Shown here in pieces: positions 1-5,422 of a stretch of 6,238 nucleotides of DNA. Source of the DNA: RGIG3009 sp964470515 (GTDB lineage Bacteria; Bacillota; Clostridia; Oscillospirales; Acutalibacteraceae); NCBI GenBank assembly GCA_964470515.1, contig CAYYDD010000075.1, positions 1 to 6,238 on the forward strand. Direction: 5' to 3'. The notes beneath the pieces were generated by a model. The model was not told where the DNA came from. It searched no databases and saw only the letters and a list, made by a program, of their open reading frames with translations. A program made the position numbers and the translations under genes. Each line of letters opens with the position of its first letter. Within the stretch, counting starts at the first letter, position 1.

Positions 1-199
1 TAACGTGGTCCGGACGTACTTCTCCCTCTATGATTTCCACTCCTTTCCATTGACATAGTTGGCGTAACGTCTCGCGTATTTCTAAGCGTTTTTCTTCGAA
101 AAACACTTTTCGTCTGTACTTTGGGGCGAACACTATGTGATACTTGCAATTCCATTTTGTACGTGCTAAACTACTTGTGTCTATAATTTCTTTTTTCAT
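1..199 (-). CDS. tnpA: IS200/IS605-family transposase TnpA (Y1 HUH), N-terminal part, cut by window edge
   Basis: The 66 complete codons begin MKKEIIDTSSLA and continue with WNCKYHIVFAPKYRRKV, the typical opening of IS200-like single-strand transposases. The translation ends at ...GEVRPDHV, the first part of the HUH motif (PDHVH) that binds the metal ion; the second His and the catalytic Tyr lie beyond position 1. Family members are about 130-155 residues, so roughly half is visible. The enzyme cuts and joins single-stranded DNA at hairpin ends and acts as a dimer. The start is the ATG at 199-197, with GGAGGA eight bases upstream. That Shine-Dalgarno lies inside a 15-bp leader stem (207-221 with 256-270), as expected for poorly translated IS200 transposases. 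No tnpB is visible. The family call is firm; whether the element is intact cannot be seen. Confidence 0.9.
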   Translation of the reverse strand, partial: MKKEIIDTSSLARTKWNCKYHIVFAPKYRRKVFFEEKRLEIRETLRQLCQWKGVEIIEGEVRPDHV

Positions 200-206
200 T
201 GACTTT

Positions 207-270
207 TCCTCCGATTGTGTTTTTGATTTCGTGACCGGCAGGTCGCTTTTATCTTAACACAATCGGAGGA
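207..270 (-). promoter_or_regulatory. tnpA leader hairpin sequestering the ribosome binding site
   Basis: Bases 207-221 and 256-270 form a perfect 15-bp inverted repeat. In the minus-strand transcript the 3' arm contains the GGAGGA of tnpA, so the Shine-Dalgarno is base-paired when the stem forms. A second small hairpin (GACC 233-236 with GGTC 241-244) sits in the loop. IS200 transposases are known to be repressed by a leader stem of this kind, so the role is likely although inferred from the fold only. Confidence 0.75.
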
Positions 271-274
271 TTTT

Positions 275-326
275 TCATCGCTAAAGCTTTTTTGAACCAC
301 GCGACTATCCCGTGGTTTTCGTTTAC
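275..326 (-). mobile_element. IS200/IS605-type element end with subterminal hairpin
   Basis: About 80-125 bp upstream of tnpA lies a hairpin, ACCACG (296-301) with CGTGGT (311-316), next to the sequence CTAAAGCTTT. Elements of this family carry short subterminal hairpins at each end that TnpA recognises, and the position upstream of tnpA suits a left end. A related sequence is found at 3432-3483 with the hairpin kept but its bases changed. The exact cleavage site cannot be fixed from one copy. Confidence 0.55.
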
Positions 327-358
327 AAAAACGACACTTTCACGTACGTGAAAGTGTC
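325..358 (-). terminator. Perfect 26-bp palindrome followed by T-run; likely terminator of the carD transcript
   Basis: Bases 333-345 and 346-358 are exact reverse complements (arm GACACTTTCACGT). On the minus strand the palindrome is followed by GTTTTTG, so it can act as an intrinsic terminator for transcription coming from the carD-like gene and would also shield the transposase gene from read-through. On the plus strand there is no T-run. A perfect palindrome without loop bases could also be a protein-binding site. Confidence 0.55.
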
Positions 359-367
359 ATCGTAGGT

Positions 368-481
368 TATCACTTTAAGATATTGATAAGAGCTGCTTGC
401 CGAAAATAGGAACGTTCTTTTTCGGCAGGGTCAAGTGATATTGCAGGCTTCCTCTTGCCGTGATATTTTGCCTTACGGCAA
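368..481. repeat. Cluster of inverted repeats between carD and its terminator
   Basis: No gene is seen here. A 9-bp stem TGCCGAAAA (398-406) with TTTTCGGCA (419-427) has an 8-base palindrome GAACGTTC (410-417) in its loop, and is bracketed by an 8-bp inverted repeat (368-375 with 433-440). Another 7-bp stem pairs 455-461 with 475-481, just after the carD stop. None has a proper T-tract on the outgoing side. The group could be 3'-UTR structure or the relic of a small palindromic element. Confidence 0.5.
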
Positions 482-495
482 AGCGCTATAAAAGC

Positions 496-972
496 CTACA
501 GCTTCACCTCATTCTCCGCAACACCCAGCGCCGCCGCCAGCTCCTGCCGCAGCAGCCGCACGGTCTCCTGCAACGCACGCTCATCCGTAAACCGCAGCTT
601 TTTGCCGTCGTTGCGGCGACGCGCCTGCTCATCGCGCAGCTCCTGCACCATCCGCATCATCGCCACCGGCTCGCTGTCACGCAATATCTGCGTAAACCGC
701 TCCTGCCGCTCGCGCTCGTTGTCCGACCATACCGATGCCGCCGCAGCGGCTGCGGCGGGCAACGCCCTGGCCTCAGCCGCCGTCATCGCGGTGCGCAGAC
801 GTACCTTTTGCTGATCCACCGGCAGATACACCGTCATCCCGGCCTCTTTCCCCAACGGACGCAGCAGATAATACTCGCGCGGCTGTCCCTTGACAAATTC
901 CTCCGTTCGCACGTCCGTTACCTCGCACAAGCCCTCACCCGGATGCACCACCGTCTGCCCGACCTGAAACAT
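496..972 (-). CDS. CarD/CdnL-family RNA polymerase-binding transcription regulator
   Basis: The 158-residue product starts MFQVGQTVVHPGEGLCEV, the signature of the N-terminal RNA-polymerase-interacting domain (about residues 1-60, with YYLLRPL at 34-40 and TVYLPV at 47-52). The rest is helical, as in CarD/CdnL, joined by an alanine-rich stretch (70-80). Trp82 sits where CarD proteins place the tryptophan that props open the upstream edge of the promoter bubble. Length is normal for the family. Proteins of this type bind the RNA polymerase beta subunit and tune initiation, often at rRNA promoters. GAGGAGGG (986-979) lies six bases before the ATG. The gene has its own promoter and is not obviously co-transcribed with the TM2 gene upstream. 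The name is left blank because carD and cdnL usage varies. Confidence 0.88.
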   Translation of the reverse strand: MFQVGQTVVHPGEGLCEVTDVRTEEFVKGQPREYYLLRPLGKEAGMTVYLPVDQQKVRLRTAMTAAEARALPAAAAAAASVWSDNERERQERFTQILRDSEPVAMMRMVQELRDEQARRRNDGKKLRFTDERALQETVRLLRQELAAALGVAENEVKL

Positions 973-1065
973 CGCGATCCCTCCTCAGCGTACCGAAAAT
1001 ACAAAACGCGCAGCCTGCACAACCGGACTTACGTTCCGCTTTGCAAACTGCACGTTGATATTGTT

Positions 1066-1094
1066 ATTATAGCATCGTTCGCCGCCGATTTCAA
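1066..1094 (-). promoter_or_regulatory. Sigma-A-type promoter of the carD-like gene
   Basis: On the minus strand TTGAAA (1094-1089) is followed after 17 bases by a perfect TATAAT (1071-1066), which also has the TG of an extended -10 one base upstream. Transcription would start near 1059, leaving a leader of about 87 bases before the ATG at 972. It lies in the gap downstream of the TM2 gene, which argues that carD is transcribed independently. Confidence 0.8.
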
Positions 1095-1122
1095 ATGGGC
1101 ATTTTGCACAAATAGATGCTTG

Positions 1123-1722
1123 TTACCCGAGCAACCGCCCGTGCCCGTCCTTGTCGATCTGACCCGTCAGAATGAGGATGCCCTCAATCAGCCCCCAGAT
1201 CGCCGCCGCCATCGCGGGCAGCACCAGACACCCGAGCAGCACCGTCATCAGCAGCTGCGCAACGGCCTTCCCCGTGTAGCCCAAATAGAAGTTGTGCACA
1301 CCGAGCAACCCGAGGAAAATGCCGAGCAGCCCTGCGGTCAACCGCTTTTTGCCGCCGGTCACCGCCTCCGACAGCGACCGGCCGCAGTGCACGCACAGCA
1401 CCGCCTGCGGATGGATCGCCTGACCGCAATACGGGCAAATTCCGGGCACCGCCGCAACGTCGTCAGGTATCGGGGGAGCCGTCATCGGCGGCGCCGATGA
1501 CGGAGAGGTAGTCCCTACCGCCTCTCCCATCGCATACTGCGGTGGCGTATCCTCTCCGGCGTTGCCGTCGAGGTGCGTCGCTGTAACGGGCTCCTCCGCC
1601 ACGACCGGCTGCTTGATTACCGGCTGGGGGATCTCCCTCACGATCGCCGTGCCGCACCCGGCGCAAAACTTATCCTGCTCACCCACCGCGTAGCCGCAGT
1701 AAGCACAAAAACGAATCGCCAT
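1123..1722 (-). CDS. Double zinc-ribbon, TM2-domain membrane protein
   Basis: The 199-residue product has an N-terminal zinc ribbon (Cys6, 9, 20, 23), a proline- and alanine-rich linker of about 70 residues, a second zinc ribbon (Cys96, 99, 110, 113), then a C-terminal TM2 domain (about 126-187). The TM2 part shows KRLTAGLLGIFLGLLGVHNF followed by YLGYTGK, then a second hydrophobic segment, so two membrane helices with a short turn are expected. The zinc ribbons should face the cytoplasm. The biochemical role of TM2 proteins of this design is not established. ATG at 1722 is preferred over GTG at 1725 because AAGGAGG (1737-1731) is eight bases from the ATG. The promoter lies immediately upstream and is back to back with that of comM. 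Confidence 0.85.
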   Translation of the reverse strand: MAIRFCAYCGYAVGEQDKFCAGCGTAIVREIPQPVIKQPVVAEEPVTATHLDGNAGEDTPPQYAMGEAVGTTSPSSAPPMTAPPIPDDVAAVPGICPYCGQAIHPQAVLCVHCGRSLSEAVTGGKKRLTAGLLGIFLGLLGVHNFYLGYTGKAVAQLLMTVLLGCLVLPAMAAAIWGLIEGILILTGQIDKDGHGRLLG

Positions 1723-1745
1723 CACACGTACCTCCTTGCAAGAAA

Positions 1746-1774
1746 ATTATAGCGTGTTTCCGCAAAAAACGCAA
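1746..1774 (-). promoter_or_regulatory. Promoter of the TM2 gene
   Basis: TTGCGT (1774-1769), a 17-base spacer and TATAAT (1751-1746) are seen on the minus strand. The start would be near 1739, directly before the Shine-Dalgarno, so the leader is only about 17 bases long. Its -35 is seven bases from the -35 of the divergent comM promoter. Confidence 0.75.
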
Positions 1775-1781
1775 GACCCTC

Positions 1782-1810
1782 TTGTTCTTTCGTCATTTCT
1801 CGTGTATACT
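1782..1810 (+). promoter_or_regulatory. Promoter of the comM-like gene
   Basis: TTGTTC (1782-1787), a 17-base spacer and TATACT (1805-1810) are present on the plus strand, predicting a start near 1817 and a short leader before the ATG at 1836. Because this promoter overlaps the in-frame ATG at 1782, that longer start is unlikely. Confidence 0.65.
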
Positions 1811-1835
1811 GATAAGCAGAAACGGAAGTGAAGCA

Positions 1836-3356
1836 ATGTTCTCACGGCTCAACAGTATGGGCGTTCTCGGTATCAAGGGGTATCTGGTCACGGTTGAAAC
1901 GGATATTTCCGGGGGTCTGCCCGGCTTTGACGTGGTGGGTCTGGCAGGCGCCGCCGTGCGCGAATCGCGCGACCGCGTGCGCGCCGCGCTGGTCAACTGC
2001 GGGTTTGACTATCCCGTCAGCCATATCACCGTTAACCTCGCCCCCGCCGATGTCAAAAAAGACGGCTCGATCTACGACCTGCCGTTGCTTTTATCGGTGC
2101 TGTGCGCCGCGGGCGGGCTGGAGGCCTCCCTCATCGGCAACGCGGGCTTTATCGGTGAATTGTCGCTGACGGGCGACCTGCGCCCCGTCACCGGCGTATT
2201 GCCGATGGTCATCGCCGCGCGTGACGCGGGGCTGGACGCGGTGTACCTACCGTCGGAAAACGCCGCCGAGGGCGCGGTGGTGGACGGTATCACCGTCTAC
2301 GCGGTCTCCCACGTCACCGCCCTGCTGGCGCATCTGACGGGCGCACAGCTGCTCGCCCCCGTCCCCACCACGGCCTTTGTCCCCGGCGCGGATATCCACG
2401 CCCCGGACTTCGCCGACGTCAAGGGTCAGCTCATCCCCCGCCGCGCGATGGAGATCGCCGCTGCGGGCCGCCATAACGTTTTGCTCATCGGGCCGCCCGG
2501 CTCGGGCAAAAGTATGCTGGCGAAGCGTCTGCCGTCCATCCTGCCCGACTTAACGCGGCAGGAGGCGCTGGAGACCTCCGCCATCCATTCCATCGCGGGT
2601 ACGTTGCCGTGCGGCGTGGGTCTGCTCACGGAGCGGCCGTTCCGCTCGCCGCATCACTCGGTGTCCACCCGCGGCCTCGCAGGCGGCGGCAGCACACCCC
2701 GCCCGGGTGAGGCCTCGCTCGCGCACAACGGCGTACTGTTTCTGGACGAGCTGCCCGAGTTTTCCCGTCAGGCGATGGAGACTCTGCGTCAACCGCTGGA
2801 GGACGGCGAGATCACCATCTCCCGCGTCAGTGCGAGCCTCACCTACCCCTGCTCGCTGATGCTCGTCGCGGCGATGAATCCGTGCCATTGCGGCTTTTAC
2901 GGGCACCCCACCCGCCCCTGCACCTGCTCCGCGGCGGAAAGCAAACGCTATCTTGCGCGGATCTCCGGACCGCTGCTGGATCGCTTCGACCTGCACGTCG
3001 AGGTGCCGCCCGTGGAATACGCACAACTGTCCGACCGCACCCCCTCGGAAAACTCAGCCGCCATCCGCGAACGCGTCTGCCGCGCCCGCGAGAAGCAGCT
3101 ACGGCGGCAGGCGCTAACCAACGCCCAGCTCCCGCCGGATAAACTGCGTCAGCTATGCCGTACGACCCCGCAGGCGGAGGCCCTGCTGGAAACGGCGTTC
3201 GATAAGCTGGCGCTGTCTGCCCGCGCGTTCGACCGTATTCTGAAGGTCGCGCGCACCATCGCCGATCTGGCCGACAGCGATACGCTGGAAGCCCCGCACG
3301 TCGCAGAGGCCATCCAGTACCGCAGCCTCGACCGCAAATACTGGGCAGAACGCTGA
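1836..3356 (+). CDS. comM: YifB/ComM-type magnesium-chelatase-like AAA+ ATPase
   Basis: The 506-residue product matches the usual length of the YifB/ComM family. It opens MFSRLNSMGVLGIKGYLVTV, with the N-terminal Lon-protease-like fold (about 20-140), then an AAA+ module with Walker A GPPGSGKS (219-226) and Walker B VLFLDE (300-305), the family sequence MNPCHCGFYG from residue 347 with further cysteines (PCTCS), and the C-terminal Mg-chelatase helical domain. ComM in naturally transformable bacteria is a hexameric helicase that drives branch migration while incoming single-stranded DNA is integrated; the family is widespread beyond known competent species, so the role here is inferred. The start at 1836 is chosen over the upstream in-frame ATG at 1782 because of GGAAG eight bases ahead and the promoter overlap. 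In related genomes it often sits beside dprA, which is absent here. Confidence 0.93.
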   Translation: MFSRLNSMGVLGIKGYLVTVETDISGGLPGFDVVGLAGAAVRESRDRVRAALVNCGFDYPVSHITVNLAPADVKKDGSIYDLPLLLSVLCAAGGLEASLIGNAGFIGELSLTGDLRPVTGVLPMVIAARDAGLDAVYLPSENAAEGAVVDGITVYAVSHVTALLAHLTGAQLLAPVPTTAFVPGADIHAPDFADVKGQLIPRRAMEIAAAGRHNVLLIGPPGSGKSMLAKRLPSILPDLTRQEALETSAIHSIAGTLPCGVGLLTERPFRSPHHSVSTRGLAGGGSTPRPGEASLAHNGVLFLDELPEFSRQAMETLRQPLEDGEITISRVSASLTYPCSLMLVAAMNPCHCGFYGHPTRPCTCSAAESKRYLARISGPLLDRFDLHVEVPPVEYAQLSDRTPSENSAAIRERVCRAREKQLRRQALTNAQLPPDKLRQLCRTTPQAEALLETAFDKLALSARAFDRILKVARTIADLADSDTLEAPHVAEAIQYRSLDRKYWAER

Positions 3357-3431
3357 CAGCTATCAGACGTCAGGCCGCAGGGGTGATACCCACCTCGACC
3401 CGCCATCCCCTTGCCGTTGCGACGGGACTAC

Positions 3432-3483
3432 TCATAGCCAAAGCTTTATTGTACCACCGGCACTGCCGGTGGTTTTTACCTAC
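3432..3483. repeat. IS200/IS605-end-like sequence with hairpin, doubling as terminator for comM
   Basis: ACCACCGGC (3453-3461) pairs with GCCGGTGGT (3465-3473) around a three-base loop and is followed by TTTTT, a good intrinsic terminator 97 bases after the comM stop. The sequence aligns without gaps to 275-326, the putative tnpA-element end (36 of 52 bases the same), with CAAAGCTTT/TAAAGCTTT shared on the flank. The stem bases differ between copies but pair in both. It may be a relic end or a small non-autonomous derivative that now serves as terminator. Confidence 0.6.
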
Positions 3484-3494
3484 GACGAAAAGAG

Positions 3495-3549
3495 CACCGT
3501 ACGGTGTCCCCAAAATCTCCGCGGAGATACGCTCCTTTGTACGGCGAAT
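3495..3549 (+). repeat. Tandem repeat core, copy 1 (palindromes CACCGTACGGTG and ATCTCCGCGGAGAT)
   Basis: These 55 bases are identical to 3678-3732, an offset of 183. The core holds a 12-base palindrome (3495-3506) and a perfect 14-base palindrome (3515-3528). No convincing protein is encoded: overlapping reading frames on both strands are low-complexity shadows. This copy is preceded by the IS-end-like hairpin instead of the tRNA-like segment. Confidence 0.85.
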
Positions 3550-3611
3550 TTGTCGCTTCTCGTCTGCTCGTTTCGGTACGAAAAACACGGGCGGTGCATT
3601 CCCACGGCCTA

Positions 3612-3634
3612 AAAACGCGCCCCCGGCGCGTTTT
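3612..3634. terminator. Bidirectional terminator-like hairpin inside the repeat unit
   Basis: AAAACGCGCC (3612-3621) pairs perfectly with GGCGCGTTTT (3625-3634) around CCC. Both outgoing sides carry T-runs (TTTTC on plus, TTTTTAGG on minus), so it could stop transcription either way. It is part of the 183-bp repeat unit rather than attached to a specific gene. Confidence 0.6.
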
Positions 3635-3638
3635 CTTC

Positions 3639-3732
3639 ACGGCCTTTCGATCCCGCTTTGCACCAATGAAAAAGAGACACCGTACGGTGTCCCCAAAATC
3701 TCCGCGGAGATACGCTCCTTTGTACGGCGAAT
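3639..3732 (+). repeat. Tandem repeat unit, copy 2, with a segment resembling a tRNA-Ala 3' end
   Basis: The segment 3639-3693 recurs exactly at 3833-3887 after the gap, and 3678-3732 repeats 3495-3549. It contains TTCGATCCCGCTT and CACCAATGAAAAAG, which match the T-arm, acceptor end, CCA and downstream flank of the tRNA-Ala at 3896-3971 but on the opposite strand and with the last acceptor bases changed. The unit therefore looks built from a duplicated tRNA 3' end plus its terminator. The copy runs into the N stretch, so its true end is unknown. Confidence 0.8.
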
Positions 3733-3832
3733 NNNNNNNNNNNNNNNNNNNNNNNNNNNNNNNNNNNNNNNNNNNNNNNNNNNNNNNNNNNNNNNNNNNN
3801 NNNNNNNNNNNNNNNNNNNNNNNNNNNNNNNN
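3733..3832. other. Assembly gap of exactly 100 N
   Basis: Exactly 100 N are present, a conventional size for a gap of unknown length. It lies inside the tandem repeat. If the 183-bp period holds, the missing sequence should be 89 bp or 89 plus a multiple of 183 bp, so the copy number is unknown. Reading frames drawn across it have no meaning. Confidence 0.97.
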
Positions 3833-3887
3833 ACGGCCTTTCGATCCCGCTTTGCACCAATGAAAAAGAGACACCGTACGGTGTCCC
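3833..3887 (+). repeat. Tandem repeat unit, last copy (partial)
   Basis: Identical over 55 bases to 3639-3693. After GTGTCCC it departs from the unit and runs into TTTTTCATTGGTG, which completes a palindrome with its own upstream half and then enters the tRNA gene. Confidence 0.85.
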
Positions 3888-3895
3888 TTTTTCAT

Positions 3896-3900
<5 letters not shown>
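3855..3900 (-). terminator. 46-base near-perfect palindrome, terminator of the tRNA-Ala gene
   Basis: The two halves (3855-3877 and 3878-3900) are reverse complements except for one pair, centred on CCGTACGG. On the minus strand, following the tRNA CCA, it reads as a long hairpin with GACACCGTACGGTGTC at its tip and a run of T in the descending arm. It overlaps the last five bases of the tRNA, so a termination or processing role is likely. Confidence 0.7.
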
Positions 3901-3971
<71 letters not shown>

Positions 3972-3990
3972 ATATCCTGCAACGCTCCCT

Positions 3991-4019
3991 ACTTTACCAT
4001 ATTTTAATGCGCTTGTCAA
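3991..4019 (-). promoter_or_regulatory. Promoter of tRNA-Ala
   Basis: On the minus strand a perfect TTGACA (4019-4014) is followed after 17 bases by TAAAGT (3996-3991). Transcription would start near 3984, about 13 bases before the mature 5' end. An A/T-rich tract (4035-4063) lies between this promoter and that of perR and could serve as an UP element. Confidence 0.8.
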
Positions 4020-4067
4020 CCCCTTTTTGCCCGCAAAAAAATTTTTTGAAAAATTTCAATTTTCCTC

Positions 4068-4095
4068 TTGACATTTGCGCGGAAATCCGTATAAT
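4068..4095 (+). promoter_or_regulatory. Consensus promoter of the perR-rbr operon
   Basis: A perfect TTGACA (4068-4073) and a perfect TATAAT (4090-4095) are 16 bases apart, with an A/T-rich tract directly upstream (4035-4063). Such a strong promoter makes sense if it is normally held down by the operator just downstream. The start is expected near 4102. Confidence 0.9.
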
Positions 4096-4099
4096 TAAA

Positions 4100-4131
4100 T
4101 TGTAATCATTACAAAATACAAACGATTACAA
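4100..4131 (+). promoter_or_regulatory. PerR operator: 7-1-7 palindrome plus half-site
   Basis: TTGTAATCATTACAA (4100-4114) is a perfect 7-1-7 inverted repeat close to the known Bacillus PerR box (TTATAATNATTATAA). It sits over the predicted transcription start, where bound PerR would block initiation. A further ATTACAA half-site lies at 4125-4131, 17 bases on. Together with the metal-ligand pattern of the downstream regulator this indicates autorepression relieved by peroxide. Confidence 0.85.
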
Positions 4132-4154
4132 TCTAGGAAACGGGAGGCGAGCGT

Positions 4155-4568
4155 ATGACCACACAGAGTTTGGCCGACACCCTGCGTGCCCGGGGCATCA
4201 GTCCCACGCAGCAGCGGTTGGCGGTGTACAAATACCTGCTGGAGCATCGCACGCATCCCACGGCCGACACGGTGTATCAGGCACTGGCCGCCGAGTATCC
4301 CACGATGTCCCGCACCACGGTGTATAACACGATGCGGGTGCTGTTCGGGGCGGGGCTGCTCCGCATCGTCACCATTGACGCAGAGGAACAGCACTTCGAT
4401 GCCGACACAGTCGACCACGGTCACTTCCGCTGTGCCAAGTGCGGTGAGCTTTACGATTTCACGCTCCCGCCCGATGCATCACAACGGCTGGCACCGGCGG
4501 GGTATCGTACCGAGATATTCGACGTCTATGCCACCGGTGTCTGCCCTCATTGTCAGGCAACTCAGTAA
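4155..4568 (+). CDS. perR: Peroxide-responsive Fur-family repressor PerR
   Basis: The 137-residue product is a Fur-family repressor with an N-terminal winged helix (recognition region SRTTVYNTMRVLFGAGL, from residue 52) and a C-terminal dimerisation domain. The five regulatory metal ligands of Bacillus PerR all have counterparts: His34, Asp82, His88, His90 and Asp101. Asp at the last position, rather than Glu as in Fur, favours PerR, in which peroxide oxidises the Fe-bound histidines and releases DNA. The structural zinc cysteines are Cys93, 96, 130 and 133. GGGAGG (4142-4147) is seven bases from the ATG. A PerR-type palindrome lies at its promoter and the next gene, 27 bases downstream, is a rubrerythrin, a typical clostridial PerR target. 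Confidence 0.9.
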   Translation: MTTQSLADTLRARGISPTQQRLAVYKYLLEHRTHPTADTVYQALAAEYPTMSRTTVYNTMRVLFGAGLLRIVTIDAEEQHFDADTVDHGHFRCAKCGELYDFTLPPDASQRLAPAGYRTEIFDVYATGVCPHCQATQ

Positions 4569-4595
4569 ACCCCAAAACGCTAGGAGGAAATGGTT

Positions 4596-5177
4596 ATGAA
4601 AAAGTTCGTATGTCTGGTCTGCGGTTACGTCCACAACGGTAATGAGGCTCCGGGCAAGTGCCCCATCTGCAACGCGCCCGCAGAGAAATTCAAGGAGACG
4701 GCTCCCGCCCCCGCTGCCGAGGCGGCCGAGGCCAAGTCGCTGACCGATAAGGTCTGGGCGGATGAGCATCGTGTGGGTATCGCGCAGGGCGTGGACGCGG
4801 AGGTCGTCGAGATGCTGCGCGCCAACTTCAACGGCGAGTGCTCCGAGGTGGGTATGTATCTGGCGATGGCGCGCGTTGCGCACCGCGAGGGCTACCCCGA
4901 GATCGGTCTGTACTGGGAAAAGGCCGCGTATGAGGAGGCCGAGCACGCCGCGAAGTTCGCCGAGCTGCTGGGCGAGGTACTGACGGACAGCACCGAGAAA
5001 AACCTCGCGATGCGCGTGGAGGCCGAGCACGGCGCGACCGACGGCAAGATGCTCCTTGCCCGCCGCGCGAAGGAGCTGGGCTACGATGCCATCCACGACA
5101 CCGTGCACGAAATGGCAAAGGACGAGGCTCGTCACGGCCGCGCGTTCGAGGGACTGTTGAACAGATATTTCAAATAA
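4596..5177 (+). CDS. Reverse rubrerythrin (N-terminal rubredoxin domain, C-terminal diiron domain)
   Basis: The 193-residue product begins with a rubredoxin-type Fe(Cys)4 domain (Cys6, 9, 22, 25), an Ala/Pro-rich linker (about 35-47), then a ferritin-like four-helix domain (about 55-190). Expected diiron ligands are Glu81/Glu84, Glu114-x-x-His117, Glu144 and Glu177-x-x-His180. The rubredoxin-first order defines reverse rubrerythrins, which in clostridia act as cytoplasmic NADH-linked peroxidases. The ATG at 4596 is preferred to the one at 4590 because AGGAGG (4582-4587) is eight bases away. It is co-transcribed with perR, with no promoter seen between them. The last six codons (after 5157) use A/T-rich codons (AAC AGA TAT TTC AAA) unlike the rest, and the preceding 37 bases recur at 5914-5950. 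Confidence 0.93.
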   Translation: MKKFVCLVCGYVHNGNEAPGKCPICNAPAEKFKETAPAPAAEAAEAKSLTDKVWADEHRVGIAQGVDAEVVEMLRANFNGECSEVGMYLAMARVAHREGYPEIGLYWEKAAYEEAEHAAKFAELLGEVLTDSTEKNLAMRVEAEHGATDGKMLLARRAKELGYDAIHDTVHEMAKDEARHGRAFEGLLNRYFK

Positions 5178-5206
5178 GCGAAAAACCGCATAAAATAAGG
5201 GCTTCC

Positions 5207-5242
5207 GGGACATTCACCGCGTTGGTGAGTGTCCCTTGCTGT
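5207..5242 (+). terminator. Terminator downstream of rubrerythrin
   Basis: GGGACATTCACC (5207-5218) pairs with GGTGAGTGTCCC (5224-5235) around GCGTT, with a single G-T pair. The following TTGCTGTTTGCTT is only moderately T-rich, so efficiency is uncertain. Confidence 0.7.
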
Positions 5243-5260
5243 TTGCTTAAAATCGGCGAT

Positions 5261-5385
5261 AGTGTGTATTTTACACACTCAAAAGCCACCGAAAATTTTA
5301 TTTTTTAGGTGGTGTGTGTATCTCTGGGGGGAACTGCTGCAAAATTTTTAAGACGTGAGGAAAATTTCCTTACATTTTCCGTCTT
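5261..5385 (+). repeat. A/T-rich stretch with alternative hairpins, no gene
   Basis: AGTGTGTA (5261-5268) pairs with TACACACT (5272-5279). The same TACACAC can instead pair with GTGTGTA (5313-5319), extended by CCACC (5286-5290) with GGTGG (5308-5312), so two folds compete. Farther on, GGAAAAT (5359-5365) pairs with ATTTTCC (5374-5380), flanked by AAGAC/GTCTT. No protein-coding frame is supported. Composition differs sharply from the flanking GC-rich genes. Confidence 0.5.
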
Positions 5386-5388
5386 GGC

Positions 5389-5417
5389 TTTACTTTTCGC
5401 GGGTTATGTGGTACAAT
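5389..5417 (+). promoter_or_regulatory. Promoter of the structured RNA and possibly the cysteine-rich ORF
   Basis: TTTACT (5389-5394), a 17-base spacer and TACAAT (5412-5417) with an extended -10 TG (5409-5410). Transcription would begin at about 5424, which is exactly where the closing stem of the structured RNA begins. Confidence 0.7.
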
Positions 5418-5422
5418 AACTG

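Noticed and set aside
460..1500. Long open frame on the plus strand (346 codons) across the carD and TM2 region
   Set aside because: It lies antisense to two genes with clear families, promoters and ribosome binding sites, and its product is Arg/Gln/His-rich without any recognisable domain.
1782..1835. Longer N-terminus for the comM-like protein from the ATG at 1782
   Set aside because: The added 18 codons overlap the promoter hexamers, lack a ribosome binding site, and extend beyond the usual family start MFSRLNS.
3495..3887. Possible CRISPR array
   Set aside because: The period is 183 bp with most of the unit repeated, there are no short uniform spacers, and no cas genes are nearby.
4479..5213. 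Minus-strand frame of 244 codons opposite perR and rubrerythrin
   Set aside because: Antisense shadow of the rubrerythrin gene, whose metal ligands and start site are clear on the plus strand.
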